From contig OZ244901.1 in the NCBI GenBank assembly GCA_965221545.1, positions 682,001 through 746,000 on the forward strand: a DNA stretch of 64,000 bases. The letters run 5' to 3'. The position numbers were made by a program, and so were the translations under genes. Below the pieces are notes generated by a model. It had not been told where the DNA came from, ran no database searches, and saw nothing but the letters and a program-made list of their open reading frames with translations. The DNA comes from JAJEFO01 sp022819605 (GTDB taxonomy: Bacteria > Pseudomonadota > Alphaproteobacteria > Rhodobacterales > Rhodobacteraceae). Below, piece after piece: positions 46,970-56,072 of this stretch (position 1 is its first letter; each line of letters opens with the position of its first letter).

Positions 46970-47532
46970 GTTGACTTTCTGCGCAGCATCGAAACCCGGC
47001 CCGCAAAGGCCAGATTGATGAATTTGCGACTTTCAATTGAGGCGACTGCCTGCATCAGGATGGCAGACCGATGGTCAGTCACAATCGGCACCGTGCCGCA
47101 TCCGTCCAATGCGCGCATCATCGCGGTTCATCTCCAGCACCTATTTTAGGTGCCCATTCCAGGCCCGGTGGCGTGCAATCGCCGATCTCGGGCATTTCCA
47201 ATTTCGTGACCGTGTTGGCCACGGCACCAATCCAGCGTGCCGCCATTGGGGCAACGTGTCTGGAACGGCGAATCCTTTCGACGCGGCCGCGCGCACCAAG
47301 CGCTCCTTGGGCCGACTCTCAATACATAAATGGGGTCGTGCCCAAATTACAACGACGAAATTCGTGGCGATGGTCAGGCAGCCATAAATTATTTGCAGGC
47401 AACGGTGAACATTGAACGGCGAAGCGCCGTGTCCGCCCCGTCATTTTCATGCAGGCGTGCGGTCGAGTGCCATGCACCCCGCAGAACTTGACGGCTTCCC
47501 TGTCTCGCGGAGGCGTTTGGCAAGAAGGCCGG
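46970..47532. other. Leader region of rne
   Basis: About 560 bases between rne and the dctD 3' end. On the minus strand it would contain the rne promoter and 5' leader; RNase E genes often have long autoregulatory leaders. No other gene is recognised. Confidence 0.4.
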
Positions 47533-48867
47533 TCAAAGATAGTCAGACCGCAGCAACCCGTATTTCGCCATTTTCTCGTTCAGAGTCCTGCGAGGCAGGC
47601 AAAGATCTTCCATGACATTCGCGATCGATCCACGGTGGCGCCGCATCGTGTTGTCAATCAGCATGCGCTCGAACGCCTCGACATGTTCCTTCAAGGGCTT
47701 GCCTTCGGTCGTTACGCTGATGCCGATGTCATGCTCGCTGTCCAGCATCAGCAGCGACGTGATCGTTCCAGATCCGCGACGCGACTGCAGAACTGCGCGT
47801 TCGGCAACATTCATGAGTTGCCGGACATTGCCGGGCCAAGGCGCCTGCAGCAGTTGGGCCGCTTCCTGCGTGCTGACCTCGGGGGCGTCGCACCCGTATT
47901 CCTCCGCATATCGTTCCAGGAACTGCTGGAAGAGCATCAGGATGTCTTCACCCCTTTGGCGCAGTGGCGGAAGAGTGATCGTCATTGCAGCCAATCTAAA
48001 AAACAGGTCGGGACGAAGGGCGTCCTTGCAGGTCTTTCCAGGCTCCTGAAGGTTGCAGATCGCCACGATCCTTGTCTTTGCGGGCGTGTTCTCCTGGTTC
48101 ATCCGCGACAGGAGCCGAGCCTGCACCGATTGCGGCAGGGTTTCGATGTCCTCAAGAACAAGCGTGCCGTCTCGCGTCTCTTCGATCAGCGGCAATTGGC
48201 TGCTGTCGCTGGACGGTCCAAAGAGACGGGCCGGGAGCGCTTCCTCATCCTCCGCAGCGCAGGAAAACAGCGCGAAGTTCCGGCCGGCTCGGGCACCCGC
48301 TGCATGAAGCGCATGGGCAACGAGCGTCTTGCCTGTTCCCGTCTCGCCGTCGATCAGCACGTGGCCGTCGGCTTGGGCAAGATCCAGGATGTCTTCGCGA
48401 AGCCGCTTCATCACCGGCGACTCACCAACCAGTCTCTCGGTGAAACTCGCACCGTCCGACAGCTCGCGCCGCAGCGCCCTGCTTTCGAGCGTGAGGCGTC
48501 GTGCATTTGCTGCCCTCTTGGTGAGTTCGGTCATCTTGTCCGGGTTGAAGGGCTTTTCCAGAAAGTCGAATGCGCCAATTTGCATCGCTTCGACGGCCAT
48601 GGCCACGTCTCCATGGCCAGTGATCATGATGACGGGCAAAGCGCTGTCTTGGCTCATCAGCCGTTTCAGAAGGCTTATCCCGTCCATTCCGGACATCTTG
48701 ATGTCGCTGACAACCACGCCTGGATAGTCCGGTGTCAATGCCTTCAAGGCCTCTTCGGCACTGCCATAGGTTTCCGTGTCGAATCCCGAAAGCGCGAGCC
48801 ATTGGCTGATGGACAGGCGCATGTCCCTTTGGTCATCGACTATTGCGACCTTCATTGCCTGTGTCAT
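47533..48867 (-). CDS. dctD: C4-dicarboxylate response regulator DctD (lacks GAFTGA loop)
   Basis: A 444-residue response regulator: receiver domain with phospho-acceptor Asp in VVVSDIKMSGMDG (about 52) and the TGHGDVAMAVEAMQIGAFDFLEKPF stretch in parts, an AAA+ domain with Walker A GETGTGKT and Walker B-like GTLVLEDIE, RPDLFFRLAAMTITLPPLRQRGEDI, and a C-terminal Fis-type helix-turn-helix. The sigma-54 contact loop GAFTGA is missing; in its place is LPARLFGPSSDSSQ. ATG 48867 has GGAG ahead; a GTG at 48888 would overlap the dctB stop. Paired with dctB. No dctP transporter gene is beside it. Confidence 0.93.
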   Translation of the reverse strand: MTQAMKVAIVDDQRDMRLSISQWLALSGFDTETYGSAEEALKALTPDYPGVVVSDIKMSGMDGISLLKRLMSQDSALPVIMITGHGDVAMAVEAMQIGAFDFLEKPFNPDKMTELTKRAANARRLTLESRALRRELSDGASFTERLVGESPVMKRLREDILDLAQADGHVLIDGETGTGKTLVAHALHAAGARAGRNFALFSCAAEDEEALPARLFGPSSDSSQLPLIEETRDGTLVLEDIETLPQSVQARLLSRMNQENTPAKTRIVAICNLQEPGKTCKDALRPDLFFRLAAMTITLPPLRQRGEDILMLFQQFLERYAEEYGCDAPEVSTQEAAQLLQAPWPGNVRQLMNVAERAVLQSRRGSGTITSLLMLDSEHDIGISVTTEGKPLKEHVEAFERMLIDNTMRRHRGSIANVMEDLCLPRRTLNEKMAKYGLLRSDYL

Positions 48868-48884
48868 CCGTCTTGCTCCGTCGG

Positions 48885-50630
48885 TCACTCGGCCGCGGCC
48901 ATGGCCTGTGTGGAAATCGGCAACGTGACTTCGAACACTGCTCCGCCGTCACGGCCATTCCGCGCAGTCAGCCTGCCGCCAAGCTCGTTCACGATCCCCG
49001 ACGAGATGGCGAGCCCCAATCCTACCCCGTCTCCGGGCATCTTCGTAGTGTAAAACGGCTCAAAGAGCTTTTCGAGGTCCTCGATTCCTGCGCCATTGTC
49101 CCGCACCGTGATGAGTGCCTCTTCGCCAACGGTCACCAGAATCTCGATCCTGGGTTCCGATGCCGCATTGGTGGCGTCCAGTGCATTTCGGACGAGGTTC
49201 AGGAGAACTTGCTCAAGCCGAACGTGATCCACGCTGACGATCACGGGATCTTGCGGAAGCGAAGAGATGACCTGCACGCCGTCCTGACGGATCTGCGTTT
49301 CCATCATCGACAGGACAGAAGAAACGCTGTTCCTCACGTCGATCGGTTTCGCGGCGCCACCGCCCTTGTGCGCGTACGACTTGAGCTGGCGCGTTATCAG
49401 GCTCATGTGCTCGATCAGGTCGTCGATTCGCTCAAAGGAAGATAGCGCCTCGTCGGCACGTCGGCGGTTGAGCAGCAATCTGGCACCCGCAAGATACGTC
49501 TTCATTGCAGCAAGCGGCTGGTTCAGTTCGTGGCTGACTGCTGCCGACATTTCGCCGAGGACGGCGAGCTTGGAGGATTGCTGCAGCGTCTGTTCGGCCA
49601 CCTCCAGGTGTCTTTCAGCCCTTTTGCGTTCTGCGATTTCTCGTTGCAGCGCCAGGTTCAACTGACGGAGCTCGGCGGACTCGCGCTGGAAGAATCTCAA
49701 CCGCGATTTGGTTCGGCGGCTGACAAGGAAGGATACAAGCGCCAAGAGAATCGCGAATCCCATGATTTCCAGCGCGAGAACCGCGTTTACTCGCTCGCGG
49801 ACGCTCGCATAGGTCGTGAAGGACGTAATGCGCCATCCCTGGAATCCGATCCGGGCTTCCTGCCGCATGATGGCTTCGCCTCGAAGGTAGGCGTCCGCCG
49901 GTAGCCTTCCCCAGCTTGCCGTAGCGCGAACCGCGCGCTCTATTGCCGACCGCACTGGCCTTGCCGCCAGGGCCTCTTCCTCGCTCAGCCCGCGCCAGCG
50001 CGCTTCCGTCGCGAGGATGATGATCGCTTCGCTGTCCGACACAAAGACGGCATCGACGAAGCTGGCCCAGCTGCTTTCGAATTTCTTGAGGTCGACTTCG
50101 ACAACGATGACACCGAGCATTTCGCCCTGCGCTTCGATCTTGCGCGAGTACGTGAAGACGCGCGCGCCAGACTCAAGAAGACTGGTCGAAAAGACCGTTT
50201 CATTGGAGCGAGACGCTTTCACGAAATAAGGTGCCGCGCGGTGGGCGGAGCCGATCAATGCGCGGTTGGTGGCCGCTACCGCACGTCCGTCCCGGTCCAG
50301 CAGGATGAGACCTGCCGCCGTGATCTCGTCGCGATACTCGATAAGCCGCTGCGAGCTATTCTGAAAGTCTCCGGAAATCAGTGCGCCGATCAACGCAGGA
50401 TCGCGGGCCAGAAGTTGCGGCACGACCTGGTTGCGCTGCAGTTCGCTGAGCAAATTGCCGGAATGGAGGGCGAGTCGGGCCTCTGCGCGAGCTCTCGTGG
50501 TTTCGGTAAAGCGCTCTGTCAGAAGCCGATTGGTCCACCAGACCGTCGCGATTGCCACGACAAGGACAAGGCCCACCGCGATCCGGGCGCGCCAGGGCGC
50601 GTAGTCGCGTCTGTCGGATGTTTCGCTCAT
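48885..50630 (-). CDS. dctB: C4-dicarboxylate sensor histidine kinase DctB
   Basis: A 581-residue membrane kinase. One helix near residue 15-33, a periplasmic double-PAS-like sensor to about 285, and a second helix (EIMGFAILLALVSFLVSRR). The cytosolic part has a short coiled coil, the H-box SAAVSHELNQPLAAMKTY, N-box LLNLVRNALDAT and G-boxes VRDNGAGI and GDGVGLGLAIS. It senses succinate, malate or fumarate in relatives and phosphorylates DctD, whose gene follows directly. Confidence 0.94.
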   Translation of the reverse strand: MSETSDRRDYAPWRARIAVGLVLVVAIATVWWTNRLLTERFTETTRARAEARLALHSGNLLSELQRNQVVPQLLARDPALIGALISGDFQNSSQRLIEYRDEITAAGLILLDRDGRAVAATNRALIGSAHRAAPYFVKASRSNETVFSTSLLESGARVFTYSRKIEAQGEMLGVIVVEVDLKKFESSWASFVDAVFVSDSEAIIILATEARWRGLSEEEALAARPVRSAIERAVRATASWGRLPADAYLRGEAIMRQEARIGFQGWRITSFTTYASVRERVNAVLALEIMGFAILLALVSFLVSRRTKSRLRFFQRESAELRQLNLALQREIAERKRAERHLEVAEQTLQQSSKLAVLGEMSAAVSHELNQPLAAMKTYLAGARLLLNRRRADEALSSFERIDDLIEHMSLITRQLKSYAHKGGGAAKPIDVRNSVSSVLSMMETQIRQDGVQVISSLPQDPVIVSVDHVRLEQVLLNLVRNALDATNAASEPRIEILVTVGEEALITVRDNGAGIEDLEKLFEPFYTTKMPGDGVGLGLAISSGIVNELGGRLTARNGRDGGAVFEVTLPISTQAMAAAE

Positions 50631-50661
50631 GGCGTGAGTCTAGAGCGTGGCCGCGATTGCC

Positions 50662-51330
50662 TCAAGCGTCAGCGGTGACGGCGCCAAGGGCGTTGAACAG
50701 GACTGCGCCGTCTGTCAGGCCAAGAACAGGGTCTGCGGCGCGTTCCGGGTGCGGCATCAAGCCCAGCACGCGGCGGTTCTTCGAGAGTATTCCGGCAATT
50801 CGATCAGCCGATCCGTTTATGTCCGACTTATAGCGGAAGGCGATTCGGCCCTCAGAAAGAAGCGCCGTGCGAATTTCTTCCGTCGCTTGGTAGTTCCCGT
50901 CGTGATGGGCGACAGGGAAGGTCGCCGTCGACCCATGCGCGTAGCCCTTGGTAAAGTCGCTGCTTGTCGTCGCCACTTCTAGCTCGACAGGCTTGCAGAT
51001 GAATCTGATCCCAGCGTTGCGCATGAGTGCGCCTGGCAGAAGGCCGGATTCCAGCAGCACTTGGAATCCGTTGCAGATGCCGATGGCATGGCCGCCCTTT
51101 TCGACATGCGTCTTCAAGGCTCCGACAATTGGAGAACGGGCGGCAATTGCGCCGCTGCGCAGATAGTCGCCGAAAGAGAATCCGCCAGGTACGCCGACGA
51201 TGTCAACGTCTGCCGGGAGTCCGGTGTCCTTGTGCCAGATCATCTCGACCTTGAAACCGGCATTCCGGAATGCCCTCTCGAGATCGCGGTCGCAGTTCGA
51301 TCCCGGGAAGACCAGCACTGCCGCCTTCAT
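50662..51330 (-). CDS. purQ: Phosphoribosylformylglycinamidine synthase, glutaminase subunit
   Basis: Releases ammonia from glutamine for PurL in the fourth step of purine synthesis. The 222 residues show the class I glutaminase triad: cysteine in GICNGFQVL and the His/Glu pair in MPHPERA. MKAAVLVFPGSNCDRDLERAF is the usual N-terminus. An alcohol dehydrogenase gene separates it from purS, which is unusual. Confidence 0.96.
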   Translation of the reverse strand: MKAAVLVFPGSNCDRDLERAFRNAGFKVEMIWHKDTGLPADVDIVGVPGGFSFGDYLRSGAIAARSPIVGALKTHVEKGGHAIGICNGFQVLLESGLLPGALMRNAGIRFICKPVELEVATTSSDFTKGYAHGSTATFPVAHHDGNYQATEEIRTALLSEGRIAFRYKSDINGSADRIAGILSKNRRVLGLMPHPERAADPVLGLTDGAVLFNALGAVTADA

Positions 51331-51390
51331 CTCGCAGACCTTGCGGGGAATGTCTTGCCGGCGCCGCTCAACTTGCCCACTGCCGTCCTC

Positions 51391-52428
51391 CTATGCCGTA
51401 AAGTCGGTAATGACCGCGATTCCCGGCTGGCTTGGACCGTTGAATGCAGCGAGTTCGGCGCTTGTGTCCGAGAGTTTGACCTCCCGTGCCACGATCGGAG
51501 ACAGATCGACGCGTCCGGCTTCGATCAGGCTCAGCAGCGAAGGATAGCGATGGGCCGGCATGCCCCGGGAGCCGAAAACTGCCAGATTTTGCATGTAGAC
51601 CGCGTTGAGATCGACCTCCTGCACCGCATGATGGCCGATCGGCATGCCAACCTGAACGTGACGGCCCAGCGGGCGGAGGCAGGCAAGGCTCGCCGATTGG
51701 GTCTCCGGGAATCCCAGCGCCTCCACGGAAACATGTGCCCCGCCTCCGGTAACGTCCCGGATTCGTTCGGCACTGCCGCCGTCCGAAGCGTCAATGGCGT
51801 GTTCGGCGCCAAGCGCCTTTGCATGGGTCAGTTTTTCTTCGACAATATCGGTGACGATCACGCGCGCGCCGAGCGCGATGCCAAGCAGCATTGCAGAAAG
51901 TCCGATTCCACCCGTTCCGTGAATCGCCAGCCACTCGCCGGGTTGCAGCGCCGCCCTGTCGGTCAGCGCGTGCCAGGCCGTCGTCACTCGGCAACCGAGC
52001 GCGGCTGCGAGGGTCGGCATCATGTCTTCAGGCAGGCGTGCCAGATTGTGGTCGCGGGGCACGGCGACAAATTCCGCGAAGGCGCCGGGTTCGGTGAATC
52101 CGGGCAGCCGTTGGTCGAGACAGGTGTTACTTTCGCCGGCACGACAATTTGCGCAGGCACCGCAAGCCAGGATGAACGGCGCAATCAGTCGGTCGCCCGT
52201 TGGGTATTGCGCGGCAGGGCCAGCAGCCACGACTTCTCCGCAATACTCGTGACCACCGATCTGGCCGGGCTTTATGCGAGGATGTTCACCCGTCCAGCCA
52301 TGCCAGTCGCTGCGGCACACGCCGCATGCCAGCACCTTCAGGACAACGCCGTCCTCAGGGCAGGCAGGTTCCGGGACGTTTTCGATGGAGAGCGGTTCAT
52401 TGTATCCGCTCAGAACGGCGGCTCGCAT
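51391..52428 (-). CDS. Zinc-dependent alcohol dehydrogenase
   Basis: A 345-residue medium-chain dehydrogenase. Catalytic zinc ligands are Cys in ACGVCRSDWHGW, His in GGHEYCGEV and a further site; structural zinc is bound by the four cysteines of CGACANCRAGESNTC. The cofactor loop is IHGTGGIGLSAM. It begins one base into the purS stop (TGATG), so it is translationally coupled to purS. The substrate is unknown; relatives act on alcohols or polyols. Its position inside a purine operon is odd. Confidence 0.9.
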   Translation of the reverse strand: MRAAVLSGYNEPLSIENVPEPACPEDGVVLKVLACGVCRSDWHGWTGEHPRIKPGQIGGHEYCGEVVAAGPAAQYPTGDRLIAPFILACGACANCRAGESNTCLDQRLPGFTEPGAFAEFVAVPRDHNLARLPEDMMPTLAAALGCRVTTAWHALTDRAALQPGEWLAIHGTGGIGLSAMLLGIALGARVIVTDIVEEKLTHAKALGAEHAIDASDGGSAERIRDVTGGGAHVSVEALGFPETQSASLACLRPLGRHVQVGMPIGHHAVQEVDLNAVYMQNLAVFGSRGMPAHRYPSLLSLIEAGRVDLSPIVAREVKLSDTSAELAAFNGPSQPGIAVITDFTA

Positions 52429-52667
52429 CAGGGCAGTTCCACCTCGTAGCTTTCGATGACGGTGTTGGCGAGGAGTGCCTCGCACATCCGCTGCACTTCG
52501 GCTTCGGCCTTTTTTGCATCGGTTTCTGCTAGATCTATCTCGATGATCTTGCCTTGCCGGACGCCTTCGACGCCGACGAAGCCAAGCGTGCCCAAGGCGT
52601 GACGAATCGCTTCGCCCTGAGGGTCAAGAACACCGGTCTTGAGCATGATTGCCGCGCGCACCTTCAT
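52428..52667 (-). CDS. purS: Phosphoribosylformylglycinamidine synthase, PurS subunit
   Basis: A 79-residue structural subunit that bridges PurQ and PurL in the ammonia-channelling complex. MKVRAAIMLKTGVLDPQGEAI and LGFVGVEGVRQGKIIEIDL are the family blocks. It is the second gene of purC-purS-(adh)-purQ. The open frame extends upstream, but the ATG at 52667 gives the standard length. Confidence 0.95.
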   Translation of the reverse strand: MKVRAAIMLKTGVLDPQGEAIRHALGTLGFVGVEGVRQGKIIEIDLAETDAKKAEAEVQRMCEALLANTVIESYEVELP

Positions 52668-52912
52668 TCTCTTGCCCACGCACTCGGTTGATGTCGCCGT
52701 GGTATCGCGGATTTCCCGGCAATTGTCCAACCGCTGCAACGTGTGCCGTGATGCGGTGCTTGCCTGCGATACCCTTTGGGGATCGGCATTGCAGGGGACG
52801 GCGACAGGGACTTTCCAGCTGATGCGGCATCAGACAACAGGGACAACTTGTGCAGCGTCCTATGCACCCGTTCAGGTCGTGAACTGTCCGGCGTACGTCC
52901 TGTTCGCGGCAG

Positions 52913-53674
52913 TCAGTTGACCAGCTTGGGTTTGGTCGTGTGCATGACGTTGGACGGCAGGACGCCAAGGCGGCGCGCAACTTCCGTGTAGGCGTCCGCA
53001 AGATTTCCCAGATCGCGACGAAAAACATCCTTGTCAAACTTCTGGCCGGACTCGATATCCCACAGGCGACAGGAATCAGGGCTGATCTCGTCGGCCACGA
53101 TCAAGCGCTGAAAATCGCCATCCCAAACGCGCCCAACCTCGATCTTGAAGTCGACGAGGCGGATTCCAACAGCCAGCATGCAGCCGGACAGGAAATCGTT
53201 GACCCGCAATGCCAGCGCGATCATGTCGTCAAGATCATGCTGTGACGCCCAGCCGAAAGCGACAATGTGCTCTTCCGACACCAGAGGATCGCCAAGTGCA
53301 TCATCCTTGAGGCAAAACTCCACGATAGGTCTCGGCAGAAGCGTTCCTTCTTCGATGCCAAGTCGCTCGGACAGGGTTCCGGCCGCATGGATTCGAACGA
53401 CCACTTCCAGCGGTATGATCTCGACAAAGCGAATCAATTGTTCACGCATGTTGATGCGGCGGATGAAGTGTGTCGGCACTCCGATCTGGTTCAATCCGCT
53501 CATGAAGAACTCCGAGAGCCGGTTGTTCAGCACCCCTTTGCCGTCGATCACTTCCTTCTTCTTCGCATTGAAGGCCGTCGCATCGTCCTTGAAATACTGC
53601 ACGAGGGTGCCGGGTTCGGGACCTTCATACATGATCTTGGCCTTGCCTTCGTAGATCTTCTTGCGACGTGACAT
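52913..53674 (-). CDS. purC: SAICAR synthetase
   Basis: Phosphoribosylaminoimidazole-succinocarboxamide synthase: joins aspartate to CAIR with ATP in purine synthesis. The 253 residues begin with KKIYEGKAKIMYEGPEPGT, followed by GVLNNRLSEFFM, VVRIHAAGTLSERLG and DEISPDSCRLWD. TGGAG precedes the ATG. It heads the purC-purS-adh-purQ group with a 245-base gap before purS. Confidence 0.96.
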   Translation of the reverse strand: MSRRKKIYEGKAKIMYEGPEPGTLVQYFKDDATAFNAKKKEVIDGKGVLNNRLSEFFMSGLNQIGVPTHFIRRINMREQLIRFVEIIPLEVVVRIHAAGTLSERLGIEEGTLLPRPIVEFCLKDDALGDPLVSEEHIVAFGWASQHDLDDMIALALRVNDFLSGCMLAVGIRLVDFKIEVGRVWDGDFQRLIVADEISPDSCRLWDIESGQKFDKDVFRRDLGNLADAYTEVARRLGVLPSNVMHTTKPKLVN

Positions 53675-53849
53675 TGCGACTCCAGAAATCGATTGCCGCC
53701 CGATGCTGCAACTGGCGGAATCCGAATACGTTTAGGGCAAAGCGCGCATAGCGGCAAGCGGGCGAATTCGTGCATTCGTGCCCCTTGTGGTCGAACAGAC
53801 TTGCCGCCATATGAGAGCATGTCAAATTCTAAGCCAAGGACGAGCAGGA

Positions 53850-54164
53850 ATGAGCACATTTGATGAGCGCGAGGACGCCTTTGAGGCCAAGTTCGCACGC
53901 GACGCCGAAATGCAGTTCAAGGCGGAGGCACGCCGCAACAAGCTTCTCGGTCTATGGGCCGCCGAATTGCTCGGCAAGTCGGACGATGAGGCGAATGCGT
54001 ACGCGTCGGAAGTCGTGAAGGCGGACTTCGAAGAGCCAGGAGACGACGATGTGCTTCGGAAGGTCGCCGGCGATCTCGGGGACCTTGCCAGCCAAGAAGA
54101 CATTCGTGCCAAGATGAACGAACTGCTCGGAGTCGCAAAGACCCAGCTAGTGGAGGAACTCTAG
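53850..54164 (+). CDS. ATP synthase inhibitor subunit zeta (DUF1476)
   Basis: A 104-residue helical protein that inhibits ATP hydrolysis by the F1 motor in Paracoccus and related alphaproteobacteria. MSTFDEREDAFEAKFARDAEMQFKAEARRNKLLGLWAAELLG is diagnostic (shown here in part by STFDERE and KAEARRNKLLGLWAA); the first 15-20 residues form the inhibitory part. No atp operon is adjacent. It is divergent from purC. Confidence 0.93.
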   Translation: MSTFDEREDAFEAKFARDAEMQFKAEARRNKLLGLWAAELLGKSDDEANAYASEVVKADFEEPGDDDVLRKVAGDLGDLASQEDIRAKMNELLGVAKTQLVEEL

Positions 54165-54330
54165 GGCCTTGTCCTGCTTGGTGCGCCTGTCATTCGCGGG
54201 TTCGGCCGCAGGCGCACATGCCCGGAGTTGTCTGGCGCTGTAGATTCCGATGCGTTCAGATGCCATCACCTGCCAATGGTATGGTCCGGATTGGCGGGTC
54301 TGTGGAGACCGGAGCGCGTTTCGTCATCGA

Positions 54331-54834
54331 TCAATTTGCGTGATTGCTCAGCTGCCTGACGAGCGCTTCCCTGACTGTCGGGGTTACAAAGCGCGAGACG
54401 TCACCGCCAAGCCTCGCGATTTCCTTCACGAGTTTCGACGCTATGGCCTGGTGCTGCGCTTCTGCCATGAGAAATACGGTTTCGATTCCTGAATCGAGTG
54501 CGCGGTTCATGCCTACCATCTGATACTCGTATTCAAAGTCCGCCACCGCACGAAGGCCCCGTACGATGAGATTGGCGCCCACGTCTCGCGCGCAATCAAC
54601 AAGAAGGTTGTCGAATGGATGAACCTTTATCTCGCAGCCGGTTTGCGCCGACACGCTGCGGCACTCTGCCGTGATCATTGAAACGCGTTCCTCTAGCGAA
54701 AAGAGCGGGTTCTTGTCGCTGTTGATGGCGACGCCAATCACGAGGCGGTCGACCAGAGCGGTGGCCCGCACGATGATGTCCAGATGACCCAACGTGACCG
54801 GATCGAAGGTGCCGGGATATAGAGCGATGCGCAA
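54331..54834 (-). CDS. coaD: Phosphopantetheine adenylyltransferase
   Basis: Adenylates 4'-phosphopantetheine to dephospho-CoA; with coaBC this window encodes three coenzyme A steps. The 167 residues contain the nucleotidyltransferase motif GTFDPVTLGHLDII, NKNP-like NSDKNPLFSLEER, and IVRGLRAVADFEYEYQM. The start is TTG at 54834 (reading LRIALYPGTFDP, as relatives read MRIALYPGTFDP), with AAGGAG ahead. The upstream ATG adds 43 unrelated residues. Confidence 0.95.
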   Translation of the reverse strand: MRIALYPGTFDPVTLGHLDIIVRATALVDRLVIGVAINSDKNPLFSLEERVSMITAECRSVSAQTGCEIKVHPFDNLLVDCARDVGANLIVRGLRAVADFEYEYQMVGMNRALDSGIETVFLMAEAQHQAIASKLVKEIARLGGDVSRFVTPTVREALVRQLSNHAN

Positions 54835-55018
54835 TTTTGTTCTCCTTGTCGACGCGCCGGGAGCATCCCTGCCATGTGCGCCACGGGGCCTCAAGCGAAA
54901 GGCGGGCTGCCAGACAATTCGGGCGATGTCATCTGGTGCGGGAACTACGCGGGTTTCGTGCACGTCATCGAGGATGCGTTGCCGTCTGAAACGGGTGCCG
55001 AATCGAGTTTGCCGTGGT

Positions 55019-55450
55019 TCAGTAGCCCTTGATCATGCCTTCAAGCGCGTCTTTCTCCATCGTGAGTTCGGAGAGTCTGGCCTTTACGACATCGCCGATC
55101 GAAATCAGCCCGATCATGCGTTCGCCTTCCATCACCGGCATGTGCCGGAACCTGCCATCAGTCATCCCCTGAAGAACATGATTGGCGCTTTGGTCCGCCG
55201 TGCAGCTGATGACCTTTTGGGTCATCATGTCCGACACCTTTTCCTTGAGGCAGATCTCGCCGCGCCGTCCAAGTTCGCGAACGATGTCGCGCTCGGACAG
55301 CATGCCGACAGGCCGATCTGCGCTGCAGACAACCAATGCGCCGATTCGCTTCCTTGACAGCAGCTGCGCGGCATCCGCCACCGAAGCTTCCGGTTCAATA
55401 GTGACGACGTCTGGCCCGCCGGTCATTGCGAGGATCTGGCGTACGAGCAT
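55019..55450 (-). CDS. CBS-domain pair protein
   Basis: A 143-residue stand-alone pair of CBS domains, which bind adenosine nucleotides and act as energy sensors. Conserved segments are AAQLLSRKRIGALVVCSADRPVGMLSERDIVRELG, in parts, and GRFRHMPVMEGERMIGLISIGDVVK. GGAGAGAG precedes the ATG. The target protein is unknown. Confidence 0.9.
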   Translation of the reverse strand: MLVRQILAMTGGPDVVTIEPEASVADAAQLLSRKRIGALVVCSADRPVGMLSERDIVRELGRRGEICLKEKVSDMMTQKVISCTADQSANHVLQGMTDGRFRHMPVMEGERMIGLISIGDVVKARLSELTMEKDALEGMIKGY

Positions 55451-56072
55451 TTGTCTCTCTCCAATCCAAAGGCCTGTGGTCTTTCAGAAGGTTTCACCGT
55501 GCGCAGCGGTCTGTCAAGTTTCGGAACTGTCGCACCCAAGGTTAATTCTTGTGCCCGCCAATGATGAAGTCCAACTAGACGAGGTGCCCGGGCATCCGGA
55601 GCCATCCGTCCTGATGACGGATTCCCCGCATTCGAGATTTCTGAGGGGCAGTCCGATCGCCGTCATTTCCCGTACGCCGGTCTCGGCGACGGGCCGAAGT
55701 GTGCCGAGGCAGTGATGCACCTGCATCAGCGCGCGGAAGCGCGCCTCGACCTCTTTCGCGACAATGTCGAACGATGCCTCCGAATGATCCACGTCCGGTG
55801 TCACGCAACTGGTTCGCCGGAACCATGCAGGAGCGCGACTGCGGTGTTTGGAATCGATGTCAACTTCGCGTCAGGCTTGCCCAAATAGACGACGTGAACC
55901 AATTAGACCTGCCACGGAACTCGGAATTCGCGCATAATTGACATCGGTTTCACACCGTGAGAAAACGTTTTCTCAAGATTCCGTTTCCCGGTTTGTGGAG
56001 CATTTACCGATTAAGATCGCTTCATCGAGCAATGTCCTGCGTTCACGTGGCGCACCCCAATTCGGAGGTAGC
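55451..56072. other. Regulatory gap upstream of GH88 gene
   Basis: About 620 bases between the CBS-domain gene and the GH88 hydrolase. Its right part holds the palindromic operator at 55958-55975. A 96-codon frame on the minus strand (55514-55804) resembles no family and overlaps an equally open frame. Confidence 0.4.
55958..55975. promoter_or_regulatory. Perfect 18-bp palindrome, LacI-type operator
   Basis: TGAGAAAACGTTTTCTCA is a perfect palindrome centred on CG, the hallmark of LacI/GalR-family operators. It lies 98 bases ahead of the GH88 start codon. A LacI-family gene lies at the window's right edge and a related palindrome precedes the sulfatase gene. Confidence 0.8.

Noticed and set aside
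47449..49053. 534-codon open frame on the plus strand
   Set aside because: It runs antisense across dctD and the dctB 3' end, which have clear family motifs; the translation is rich in Arg, His and Cys as expected for a shadow frame in GC-rich DNA.
55514..55804. 96-codon minus-strand frame upstream of GH88
   Set aside because: No recognised family, no ribosome site, and it overlaps an equally open frame.
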